Assembly: GCF_030150285.1 (NCBI RefSeq)
Contig: NZ_JASLGE010000030.1
Span: 1 to 64,000, forward strand
DNA from: Pseudomonas sp.
GTDB lineage: Bacteria; Pseudomonadota; Gammaproteobacteria; Pseudomonadales; Pseudomonadaceae
Length of the DNA stretch: 64,000 bases
Reading direction: 5' to 3'
Shown here: positions 27,724-35,408 of the stretch, in pieces
Layout: each line of letters opens with the position of its first letter
Position numbering within the stretch: the first letter of the stretch is position 1
Position numbers and translations under genes: made by a program
Notes under the pieces: generated by a model
What the model was told of the DNA's origin: nothing
What the model saw: the letters and a program-made list of their open reading frames with translations, nothing else
The model's database searches: none

Positions 27724-28454
27724 CCTTGCCACCGTTCGCCCGGCACGATGATCAGCGAGAAGTACGGCGACGACATCGGCTCCACCTCGCTCAGCGGTAC
27801 GATTTTCTGGTTGCCCATGGTCGCGCGCTCCACGTACAGCGCTCGCTCGGCAAGGCCCAGCTCGGCCAGCACTTCGCGCACTTTAGGGAAGTTGCGGCCC
27901 AGCTTCATGATCACCGCCGCATCGGCATCGCCCAGGCGACGCTTGAGTTCGTCGTGGGGCAGCACCCCCGACAACACCGACAGGCTCTGGTTGCGGTACA
28001 CCAGCGGCACCCCCAGCACTGACGCGCCACCCAGCATCGAGCACACACCCGGCACCACCTGCGCCTCGTAGCGCTCGGCCAAACGGTCGTGCAGGTACAT
28101 GTAAGAGCCGTAGAACATCGGATCGCCTTCGCAGATCACCGCCACATCGCGGCCGGCATCCAGATGCGCGGCCACCTCCAACGCGGCCTGATCGTAGAAA
28201 TCGCTGATGATTTGCTCATACGACAGCGGCGCGGGCAGCACTTCGGTGGTCACCGGGTACACCAGCGGCAGCAGCGTTTGCGCGTCTGTCAGGTGGGCTT
28301 CGATGATGCCGAATGCGTTGCCCTTTTTGCCCTTGGCCACGAAGTAGCCCACCACCGGTGACTCGCGCAACAGGCGCAAGGCTTTAACGGTAATCAGCTC
28401 GGGGTCACCGGGGCCCACGCCCAGGCCCAACAGACGTCCACGTTGCGTCATCAT
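27720..28454 (-). CDS. cobI: Precorrin-2 C20-methyltransferase CobI
   Basis: CobI uses SAM to methylate C20 of precorrin-2, directing it from siroheme to corrin synthesis. The 244-residue protein shows the tetrapyrrole methylase motifs RLLGLGVGPGDPELITVKA, CEGDPMFYGSYMYL and VVPGVCSMLGGA. The start overlaps the cobH stop (ATGA) and the end overlaps the cobJ start (ATGA), so the three genes are translationally coupled. Confidence 0.95.
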   Translation of the reverse strand: MMTQRGRLLGLGVGPGDPELITVKALRLLRESPVVGYFVAKGKKGNAFGIIEAHLTDAQTLLPLVYPVTTEVLPAPLSYEQIISDFYDQAALEVAAHLDAGRDVAVICEGDPMFYGSYMYLHDRLAERYEAQVVPGVCSMLGGASVLGVPLVYRNQSLSVLSGVLPHDELKRRLGDADAAVIMKLGRNFPKVREVLAELGLAERALYVERATMGNQKIVPLSEVEPMSSPYFSLIIVPGERWQG

Positions 28455-29077
28455 TCGATCTCCGTGGCCAGGGCGTTGACGGCCGCTGCGGCCATGGCAC
28501 TGCCACCACGACGGCCCTGCATGATCACAAACGGCACACCACGGCTGTCAGCGGCAAGCATGGCCTTGGACTCAGCCGCGCCGACAAACCCCACCGGGAA
28601 GCCCAGGATGAGTGCCGGTTTCGGCGCACCGGCGTCGATCATTTCCAGCAGGTAGAACAGCGCGGTCGGCGCATTGCCGATCACCACCACACTGCCTTCC
28701 AGGTACGGGCGCCACAACTCAAGGGCCACCGCCGAGCGGGTGTTGCCCTTTTCCAGGGCCAACTCGGCCACGCCGTCTTCCTTGAGGGTGCAGATCACCG
28801 GGTTATTGGCGGGCAGACGGGTGCGGGTCACGCCTTCGAGCACCATGCGCGCATCGCACAGAATCGGCGCGCCAGAAGCCAGCGCATCGCGCCCGGCCTT
28901 GCCCGCACCCGGCGAGAAGCGCAGATCTTCAATCGCATCCACCATGCCGCAGGCATGAATCACGCGCACGGCGAGCTTTTCAAGGTCGGCCGGGATGCTG
29001 TCGAGGTTGGCTTCGGCGCGAATAATGGCGAAGGAGTTGCGATAGATCTCTTGACCGTCGCGGATGTAATCAATCAT
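28451..29077 (-). CDS. cobH: Precorrin-8X methylmutase CobH
   Basis: CobH moves a methyl group from C11 to C12 of precorrin-8X to give hydrogenobyrinate. It is 208 residues from the ATG at 29077 (MIDYIRDGQEIYRNSFAIIR). The catalytic histidine is H43 in RVIHACGMVD, and ICDAR-like ILCDARMVLEGV and GFPVGFVGAAESK are family features. It overlaps the end of cobG by 8 bases. The longer open frame upstream lies inside cobG and is not part of the gene. Confidence 0.96.
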   Translation of the reverse strand: MIDYIRDGQEIYRNSFAIIRAEANLDSIPADLEKLAVRVIHACGMVDAIEDLRFSPGAGKAGRDALASGAPILCDARMVLEGVTRTRLPANNPVICTLKEDGVAELALEKGNTRSAVALELWRPYLEGSVVVIGNAPTALFYLLEMIDAGAPKPALILGFPVGFVGAAESKAMLAADSRGVPFVIMQGRRGGSAMAAAAVNALATEIE

Positions 29078-30404
29078 CGGTGTTGCTCCATTGGCGGGCC
29101 TCAAGCCAGGCACCTGCCGCTTCAATAGTAAGGTTGCGCTCACGCAGAACACCGAAACCGGGCTGTTCTGGCGCACGTAAATAGAGGTCGTAATGACCGG
29201 GCGACACGGCCAGTAACGTGACGGGCGCGTCATGGGCGGCCGCGCACGCACGCGGGCAGCCGGTGAGGTGAATGTTCAGCGGTTGCGACAAGCACGCCGC
29301 CAGTTGGCGGGCATCCTGTTTGGTGTCGGCCAGGCCTTTGGCACAAGCGCTGGCACCGGTGCACGCGACCAGATGCGCCAACGGGTTCGCCGCCTCGCAC
29401 AGCAACCCCAAGGCCTGCAGTTGTTGCGTCACGTGCGGCGCATCGCTCGCTGCCACCTGCGCCAGCAGCACACTTTGCCACGGGGTAAAGCGCAAGGTGG
29501 CGTCACCGTAGGCCTGCGCCAGGTCCGCCAGCGCCCTCAACACCGAAGCATCGAGACGCCCCAGCGGCACCACTGCGCCGACGGCGACGTACCTCGCATC
29601 GCGCTGTGGATAAGTGCCGATATGCAGCGCCGCCGCTGAACGGCGTTGGCGTTGCCAGCCGTTCAAAGGCGTTAGCGCGACTGGTAGGCGCTGCGCCACA
29701 TACTCGACGAACCGGGCCACCGGCATTTCCTTGAGCAGATGACGCAGTCGCGTGTGTTCCGGGCGGGCGACATCCAAAAATACCGTCAGCACCGCCAGCA
29801 CCAGGGCATGACCGTGCTCGACCGGCACCGCCGCCAGCGCCGTATCGTGCGCCGGGCAACCCGCCAGGCCGAACGCCAGCAGCGGTTGGCCCTCCTGTTC
29901 AAAGGCCGACAGCCACAGGTCGTGATGATGTTCGAGCATCGCCAGGGCTTCGCCGCCGTCCAGTTGCACGGCGAATTTGGCCGACAACTCGGCCAGTCGC
30001 GGGGTGGTTTCAAGGCTATCGAGGATTTGCCGGGCCAGCGGCCATGTGTCGATCACGGCGTGCGCATCAAAACCGGCACTCGGGCTAAGCATCAGGTTGC
30101 GCACGTCATCGCTGGCCGCGTTACGCGGGCCCAGCCCTGCGGCCAACAAGGGCGCAACCAGCGCCGCGTGCTCAGCGCCCACGCCGCGAATCTGTAGATT
30201 GCCGCGGTTGGTGGCTTCGATCACTGCGCTGGCGTAGCGCTGTGCCACGTCCGCCACTGCCCGCGCCTGCACCGCCGTGATGACGCCGCCCGCCAGCTTG
30301 ACCCGGCAGATGCCGCCATCCATGGCCTGGACAATACGCAGCAACCCCGGGCAAGCCGTTGGGCGCACGGGCGTCGTGACAGGTAACTCGGGTGGCAGGG
30401 TCAA
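29070..30404 (-). CDS. cobG: Precorrin-3B synthase CobG
   Basis: CobG is the oxygen-dependent monooxygenase of the aerobic cobalamin pathway, converting precorrin-3A to precorrin-3B. The 444-residue protein has the sulfite/nitrite reductase-like fold. Iron-sulfur cysteines lie in the C-terminal third: CTGASACAKGLADT and, about 35 residues on, TGCPRACA. An N-terminal ferredoxin-like repeat begins CPGLLRIVQAMDGGICRVKL. It is first in the leftward operon and is divergent from cobL across 213 bases. Its presence marks an oxygen-requiring route. Confidence 0.94.
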   Translation of the reverse strand: MTLPPELPVTTPVRPTACPGLLRIVQAMDGGICRVKLAGGVITAVQARAVADVAQRYASAVIEATNRGNLQIRGVGAEHAALVAPLLAAGLGPRNAASDDVRNLMLSPSAGFDAHAVIDTWPLARQILDSLETTPRLAELSAKFAVQLDGGEALAMLEHHHDLWLSAFEQEGQPLLAFGLAGCPAHDTALAAVPVEHGHALVLAVLTVFLDVARPEHTRLRHLLKEMPVARFVEYVAQRLPVALTPLNGWQRQRRSAAALHIGTYPQRDARYVAVGAVVPLGRLDASVLRALADLAQAYGDATLRFTPWQSVLLAQVAASDAPHVTQQLQALGLLCEAANPLAHLVACTGASACAKGLADTKQDARQLAACLSQPLNIHLTGCPRACAAAHDAPVTLLAVSPGHYDLYLRAPEQPGFGVLRERNLTIEAAGAWLEARQWSNTDD

Positions 30405-30617
30405 AGGTCAGTCCAGAGAAGGCAAAGCGCTATTGCGGGTGCGCATTATGCCTGCATTGAGCAACGGCATGAAAAGCCTGCCGGACGGAATGTCGTCGGC
30501 CCGTCGGCAGCGCCCACATGCACCCCGGCATCACGACGCCAAGGCGCGTATCATATGGCCTGTATCTGCAGGCCTGTTGCGCCACCGCGCAGAAGGACGT
30601 TTATCAAGAGGATCGGC

Positions 30618-31829
30618 ATGTCGCCCTGGCTAACAGTTGTGGGAATCGGTGAAGACGGCTTTAGCGGCTTGGGCAAAAATGCGCGCCGCGCCCTGCTCAA
30701 TGCGACGCAGGTGTTCGGCGGCCAACGCCAGCTTGATTTGCTCCCCGCGTGCATCCGCGCCCACCGTCAGACCTGGCCGAGCCCGTTTTCCCTGACCCCG
30801 GTGCTCGACCTGCGCCACCAACCCGTGTGTGTGCTGGCCAGCGGCGACCCGATGCTGTTCGGCGTGGGGGCCAGCCTGGCGCGGGTGGTGCCGCGCGAAG
30901 AGTTGCAGGTGCTGTCGGCACCGTCGTCCTGCTCGTTGGCCGCAGCCCGGCTGGGCTGGGCCTTGCAGGACGTGGTCACGCTGTCAGTGGTGGCGCGCCC
31001 GGTGGCGGCCCTCAACGCGCACCTGCACAGCGGCGTGCGCTTGCTGGTGTTGAGCAACGACGGCAGCAGCCCGGCCGCCATGGCCGCGCTGCTGCGCGAA
31101 CGCGGCTTCGGCCCCAGCCGCCTGTGCGTGCTGGAACACCTGGGCGGCCCCGCCGAACGCCGTCTTGAAGCCCGCGCCGATGAGTGGAATGACCCGACCG
31201 TGGCCGCACTGAACCTGGTCGCCATCGAGTGCGTGGCCGAGGCCAGCACCCGGCCGCTGTCGCGGGTGGGTGGCCTGCCGGATTCGGCGTTCAAGCATGA
31301 CGGCCAATTGACCAAGCGTGACGTACGCGCCATCACCCTCGCCCGCCTTGCCCCTTTGCCCGGCGAACTGCTGTGGGACGTGGGCGCGGGCAGCGGTTCC
31401 ATCGGCATCGAATGGATGCGCGCCTACCCCAGTTGCCGCACGCTGGCCATCGAGGCCGATGCCGGGCGCCAGGCGTTGATCGAGCACAACCGCGACGCCT
31501 TGGGCGTGCCCGGTTTGCACTTGATTCGCGGCAAGGCCCCGCAGGCCCTTGAAGGCCTGGAGCGCCCGGACGCGATATTTATCGGCGGCGGCGTCACCCG
31601 CGAAGGCGTGCTCGACACCTGCTGGCAGCAGCTCAAGCCCGGCGGTCGGCTGGTGGCCAACGCGGTCACGCTGCAAAGCGAAATGCACTTGATGCACTGG
31701 CGCGACCGGCACGGCGGTGAACTGACCCGCATCCATATCGCCCAGGCCCAGCCGCTGGGCGAGTTCGACACCTGGCGTCAGGCGTTGCCCATTACCCTTC
31801 TTGACGTGACCAAACCCCTCGATGCGTGA
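30618..31829 (+). CDS. cobL: Precorrin-6Y C5,15-methyltransferase (decarboxylating) CobL
   Basis: CobL methylates C5 and C15 and decarboxylates the C12 acetate of precorrin-6Y. It is 403 residues from the ATG at 30618 (MSPWLTVVGIGEDGFSGLG), with AAGAGGAT upstream. The N-terminal half is CbiE-like (ASGDPMLFGVG, SSCSLAAARLGW). The C-terminal half is CbiT-like, with the SAM motif WDVGAGSGSIGIEWM near residue 255 and AIFIGGGVTREGVLD. It overlaps cbiD by 8 bases. Confidence 0.95.
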   Translation: MSPWLTVVGIGEDGFSGLGKNARRALLNATQVFGGQRQLDLLPACIRAHRQTWPSPFSLTPVLDLRHQPVCVLASGDPMLFGVGASLARVVPREELQVLSAPSSCSLAAARLGWALQDVVTLSVVARPVAALNAHLHSGVRLLVLSNDGSSPAAMAALLRERGFGPSRLCVLEHLGGPAERRLEARADEWNDPTVAALNLVAIECVAEASTRPLSRVGGLPDSAFKHDGQLTKRDVRAITLARLAPLPGELLWDVGAGSGSIGIEWMRAYPSCRTLAIEADAGRQALIEHNRDALGVPGLHLIRGKAPQALEGLERPDAIFIGGGVTREGVLDTCWQQLKPGGRLVANAVTLQSEMHLMHWRDRHGGELTRIHIAQAQPLGEFDTWRQALPITLLDVTKPLDA

Positions 31830-32919
31830 CGAAACCGCCGAACAACCCGCGCCGCTGCGCAGCGGCCTGACCACCGGCAGTTGCGCCACCGCCACCAGCC
31901 TGGCCGCCGCTCGCCTGCTGCTCGGCGGTGCCAGCGACGACGCGGTGCATATCACCCTGCCCAAAGGCAAAGTCGTGACGATGCGCCTGGAGTTTTGCCG
32001 CCCATACCAAGACGGTGCCGAAGCCGGGACGATCAAAGATGCCGGCGACGACCCCGACGTCACCCATGGCGCGCTGCTGTATTCGCGGGTGCGTCTGACC
32101 CCGCTGCCCGGCATTCACTTTGTGGCGGGCCAAGGCGTGGGCACGGTGACGCGACCGGGGCTGGTGCTGGGGGTTGGTGAGCCGGCGATCAACCCGGTGC
32201 CGCGCAAAATGATGACCGAGCACCTGCTGCGCCTTGCCGATGAGCACCATTACCGCGGCGGTTTTGAAGTGACCGTCAACGTGCAGGACGGGGCCGCGCT
32301 GGCCCTGAAAACCATGAACCCCAGGCTGGGCATTCTCGGCGGGCTGTCGATTCTGGGCACCAGCGGTATCGTGCGGCCGTTCTCGTGCGCGGCCTACATC
32401 GCCTCGATCCACCAGGGCATCGACGTCGCCAAGACCAACGGTTACCTGCACATCGCTGCCTGCACCGGCAATGCCAGCGAAGACACTATGCGCCGGGTCT
32501 ATGACCTGCCGGAAATTGCCCTGATCGAAATGGGCGACTTTGTCGGGGCCGTGCTCAAGCACTTGCGCAAAGTGCCTGTGGATAAGTTGAGCCTGTGCGG
32601 CGGCTTCGGCAAAATCAGCAAACTGGCCGCAGGCCATATGGACTTGCACAGCCGCCATTCCAGCATCGACCTGCCCCAACTGGCGCAGTGGGCGGCAGAC
32701 ATCGGTGCCAGCACCGAACTGCAAGCCGCCATCTGCGCCGCCAACACCAGCCAGCAAGCCCTGGCCATGGCCAGCACCGACGGCATCGCGCTGGGCGATG
32801 CGGTGTGCCAGCACGCGCTGGACTTCGCCCGCAGCGTGGTGCCGGCGCAGGTGCAAGTCGAAGTGTTTGCCATTGACCGTCAGGGCGGCATCGTCGGCCA
32901 CGCGGGAGGGTTTACATGA
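31822..32919 (+). CDS. cbiD: Precorrin-5B C1-methyltransferase CbiD
   Basis: CbiD methylates C1 with loss of the C20 unit. It is 365 residues with the family motifs TTGSCATATSLAAARLLLGG, PGLVLGVGEPAINPVPR and GILGGLSILGTSGIVRPFS. It is the enzyme of the anaerobic pathway, here standing where CobF would act, beside aerobic CobG; Pseudomonas is known for this mixed set. The start overlaps cobL and the end overlaps cobK (ATGA). Confidence 0.95.
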   Translation: MRDETAEQPAPLRSGLTTGSCATATSLAAARLLLGGASDDAVHITLPKGKVVTMRLEFCRPYQDGAEAGTIKDAGDDPDVTHGALLYSRVRLTPLPGIHFVAGQGVGTVTRPGLVLGVGEPAINPVPRKMMTEHLLRLADEHHYRGGFEVTVNVQDGAALALKTMNPRLGILGGLSILGTSGIVRPFSCAAYIASIHQGIDVAKTNGYLHIAACTGNASEDTMRRVYDLPEIALIEMGDFVGAVLKHLRKVPVDKLSLCGGFGKISKLAAGHMDLHSRHSSIDLPQLAQWAADIGASTELQAAICAANTSQQALAMASTDGIALGDAVCQHALDFARSVVPAQVQVEVFAIDRQGGIVGHAGGFT

Positions 32920-33644
32920 AGCGAGTATTACTGCTGGGCGGTGTCACCGAGGCGCTGGCCATTGCCCGCACACTCGGGCCGCAACACGTTTACAGCCTGG
33001 CGGGCGTGGGCCGCGTGCCCACCGATTTGCGCTGCGAAGTGCGCGTCGGCGGTTACGGCGGGGCCGAGGGTTTGGCCGAGTACCTGAGCGCACAAGGTAT
33101 CGACCTGCTGCTGGACGCCACCCATCCCTATGCCGCGCAAATCAGCCAGAACGCAGCGCAGGCCGCCGCCCTCAGCGGCGTTGCATGCTGGGCCTTGCAC
33201 CGCCCGGCCTGGCAGCCACGCCCCGGTGATGACTGGCGCGAGGTGGCGGGCTGGGCCGAACTGGTCGAGGCGCTGGCACCCTTCAAGCGGCCGTTGTTTA
33301 CCTTGGGCCGCGAGCCGCTGGCCCACCTCGATGAAATTCCCGCCCATCAACACTGGGCCCTGCGCGCCCTCGACCCTTACCCCGGCAACGCGCGCTGCGA
33401 CGTCATCGGCGCACGCGGCCCGTTCCTGATCGACGACGAACGCGCACTGTTCGCCCAGCGCGACATCGACGTCCTTATCAGCAAAAACAGCGGCAGCAGC
33501 GCCACCGAGCCCAAACTCGACGTCGCCCGCGAACGCGGCGTGCCCGTGTTGATCCTTAAGCGGCCAGAGTTGCCGGCGGTAGAGCGGGTGTTTTGGACCG
33601 AGAAAGCGCTGATGGACGCGCTCCAGCAGGGTGGTTATGTGTGA
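32916..33644 (+). CDS. cobK: Precorrin-6A reductase CobK
   Basis: CobK reduces precorrin-6A with NADPH. The 242-residue protein starts MKRVLLLGGVTEALAIARTL and shows LLLDATHPYAAQISQNA and the C-terminal SKNSGSSATEPKLDVARERG, all typical. It ends the rightward operon cobL-cbiD-cobK. cobM (C11-methyltransferase) and the later cobalt insertion and adenosylation genes are not in this window. Confidence 0.95.
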   Translation: MKRVLLLGGVTEALAIARTLGPQHVYSLAGVGRVPTDLRCEVRVGGYGGAEGLAEYLSAQGIDLLLDATHPYAAQISQNAAQAAALSGVACWALHRPAWQPRPGDDWREVAGWAELVEALAPFKRPLFTLGREPLAHLDEIPAHQHWALRALDPYPGNARCDVIGARGPFLIDDERALFAQRDIDVLISKNSGSSATEPKLDVARERGVPVLILKRPELPAVERVFWTEKALMDALQQGGYV

Positions 33645-33670
33645 ATGTGTAATCACAGGCGATGAGGTAT

Positions 33671-33842
33671 CCCCAACGATACGACTCGCCGTATGACCTA
33701 TTTAAAGCACAAGGCATGACCCACCGGCCGGGGCCGCGAAAGCCTGTATAAGCCGCTGGGCAGCCTGGGCAGTCCAGAGTTCACGACGATCATCAACGTC
33801 ATGAAAGCCTTAGGACTAAAGCTGCATGCAACGGCGGCATAA
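33671..33842 (+). pseudogene. Remnant of an addiction-module antitoxin gene (HigA-like/TIGR02684 type)
   Basis: In one frame, 33722-33842 reads TGRGRESLYKPLGS followed by PEFTTIINVMKALGLKLHA and a stop, the C-terminal half of the small HTH antitoxins encoded beside RelE/ParE-type toxins. A shifted frame just upstream (33677-33721) reads RYDSPYDLFKAQGMT, matching the start and the helix entry of the same family. A stop codon (33717-33719), a frame change and missing middle residues show the gene is broken. No partner toxin gene is left nearby. The rest of the 33645-33953 gap shows nothing else I can name. Confidence 0.7.
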
Positions 33843-33953
33843 TTGCGCTAATCCCTGATTGCCGCGACATTTCGCCACACAAATGGCCTTTTTACTTACG
33901 CGGATCCTTCAGGCTAAATAGGCGGCTTGATCGCTTCGCTCACGGAATTCGTT

Positions 33954-34343
33954 ATGTCCCGACAACGGTTTGCATTGGCCTGGATCGCCTGCTTCGCAGT
34001 GCTGTTCAACCTGCTCGCCATGTCGTCGATGCCGCAGGCCCGTAACGCGCCGACCGAGCAGTTCATGATGAGCAGCTTTTGCACGTCCATGGGCACGCAG
34101 ATGGTGAAGGTGTCGCTGGGCACGTTTGAGCCGGCCGACAGCCAACCGGATAATCACTCAACTATGCAGCACTGTTGGTGCTGCTCGGGCTCGGCACCGC
34201 TGGTAGCCTTGCCGTCCTCGGTGGCCGAACTACATTTTGCGGCCATCCGGCACGGTCACAGCCAGCTCCCCGACCACCTCAAACACCCGACCCCGCGCCA
34301 GCAATGGCCCAGCCTCAATCCTCGCGCCTCCCCTGCGGTCTGA
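33954..34343 (+). CDS. DUF2946 family protein (copper-cluster)
   Basis: This 129-residue protein has an N-terminal hydrophobic segment (FALAWIACFAVLFNLLAMSS) that may be a signal peptide or anchor. A Met/His/Cys-bearing stretch, STMQHCWCCSGSAPLVAL, is characteristic of DUF2946. The family is found in copper and other metal gene clusters; its biochemical role is unknown, and metal handling through the Cys/His/Met residues is plausible. The start is the ATG at 33954. It is first in a cluster with a PCu(A)C chaperone, a second DUF2946 protein, a TonB copper receptor and a PepSY protein. Confidence 0.82.
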   Translation: MSRQRFALAWIACFAVLFNLLAMSSMPQARNAPTEQFMMSSFCTSMGTQMVKVSLGTFEPADSQPDNHSTMQHCWCCSGSAPLVALPSSVAELHFAAIRHGHSQLPDHLKHPTPRQQWPSLNPRASPAV

Positions 34344-34391
34344 TTTCGCCTCGCAACCCCTTTGCGTTTTGAATCGTTCCGGAGAATGACC

Positions 34392-34886
34392 ATGTTGAAC
34401 CTGTCACGGGGTTTTCACGCCCTGATTGCGGCTGCCTTGTTGCTGCCTGCCTGCTTTGCCAATGCCCACGAGTACAAGAGCGGCGCACTGGAAATCGCTC
34501 ACCCGTGGTCGCAAGCCCTGCCGCCCAATGCCCCCACTGTCGCGGCCTATTTCATCCTGCATAACCGCGGTGAAAGTGCCGATCGCCTGCTCGGGGCCGA
34601 CACGCCGATTGCCGAAAATGCCGAGATCCATGAGCACGTCATGCAGGGTGACCTGATGAAAATGCAGCACGTGCCCACCCTCGACCTCCCGGCCGGTGCC
34701 ACGGTGACGTTTGCCCCCATGGCCTACCACGTGATGCTGTTCAACTTGAAAGACCGCAGCCTCCTGCAAGACGGCAAGCGCTTCCCGCTGACCCTACACT
34801 TTGAAAAGGCTGGCGATGTAAACGTGGAAGTCGCGGTGCAAAAACAGCCCCCTAAGGCCAGCACGGAACACGCGCACAGCCACTAA
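34392..34886 (+). CDS. Periplasmic copper chaperone PCu(A)C
   Basis: This is a 164-residue exported copper(I) chaperone. The signal peptide is residues 1-25 (ending CFANAHE). The complete copper motif H-x10-M-x21-H-x-M is present as H80, M91, H113 and M115. The C-terminus is histidine-rich (EHAHSH). Of two ATGs, the one at 34392 is preferred because GGAG lies 7 bases upstream; the one at 34386 leaves almost no spacing. PCu(A)C proteins deliver copper to cytochrome oxidase assembly or bind scarce copper; the neighbouring TonB receptor favours acquisition. Confidence 0.94.
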   Translation: MLNLSRGFHALIAAALLLPACFANAHEYKSGALEIAHPWSQALPPNAPTVAAYFILHNRGESADRLLGADTPIAENAEIHEHVMQGDLMKMQHVPTLDLPAGATVTFAPMAYHVMLFNLKDRSLLQDGKRFPLTLHFEKAGDVNVEVAVQKQPPKASTEHAHSH

Positions 34887-34898
34887 ACCCTCAGGTTT

Positions 34899-35309
34899 TT
34901 GACGCCCGTGCGCGCACCTCGCGCCAGGCCCGCCATGACGCCGATTCGCGGCAGTTGGCTGAGCCTGTTTGCCATGCTGATGATTTTTATCGGCCCGCTG
35001 ATTTCGCAAGCGGTGCCGATGGATCATCACGCCGGCATGTCTATGCCCATGACGATGGACATGGGCATGTCAGCCCATGGCGATCATCACGGGCCTCAAG
35101 AACCGAGTGCCGACCACCACGCCCTCTGGGAAAAATGCGGCTATTGCACGCTGCTGTTCAGTTGCCCGGCCCTGCCCCACACCGCTGACCTGACCCTGCT
35201 GCATGCGCCACGCGTACCCGTGTATCGGGCGTCTCTGCCGCGCCTGGGCCATGCCCGCCAACCGGTCTTTCCCGGTGCTCGCTCACGCGCCCCGCCGACC
35301 TTCCATTAA
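34899..35309 (+). CDS. Second DUF2946 family protein, Met/His-rich
   Basis: The frame encodes up to 136 residues from a TTG at 34899. An ATG at 34935 (MTPIRGSWLSLFAMLMIFIG), with AGG 6 bases upstream, is an equally good start. After one hydrophobic segment comes a striking metal-binding stretch, DHHAGMSMPMTMDMGMSAHG, then GDHHG and DHHALWEKCGYC. The cysteine pattern CGYCTLLFSCPAL fits DUF2946. Copper binding is a fair inference from residue content and neighbours; the family role is not established. Confidence 0.82.
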   Translation: MTPVRAPRARPAMTPIRGSWLSLFAMLMIFIGPLISQAVPMDHHAGMSMPMTMDMGMSAHGDHHGPQEPSADHHALWEKCGYCTLLFSCPALPHTADLTLLHAPRVPVYRASLPRLGHARQPVFPGARSRAPPTFH

Positions 35310-35408
35310 GCCAACCGCACACCCTTTTCACCCGGCTCACCTGCTGGCGCTGATTGCGCCATGGCAGGCGTATGGCCGTGTTGTATTCGCTTGCTTAATG
35401 GAATGTTT

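Noticed and set aside
27724..27732. Upstream start of cobJ adding three residues
   Set aside because: The ATGA overlap with cobI at 27720-27723 is the better supported start.
30405..30617. Possible cobalamin riboswitch between cobG and cobL
   Set aside because: I looked for a B12 box and the associated GCCACTG-type pairing and found neither on either strand.
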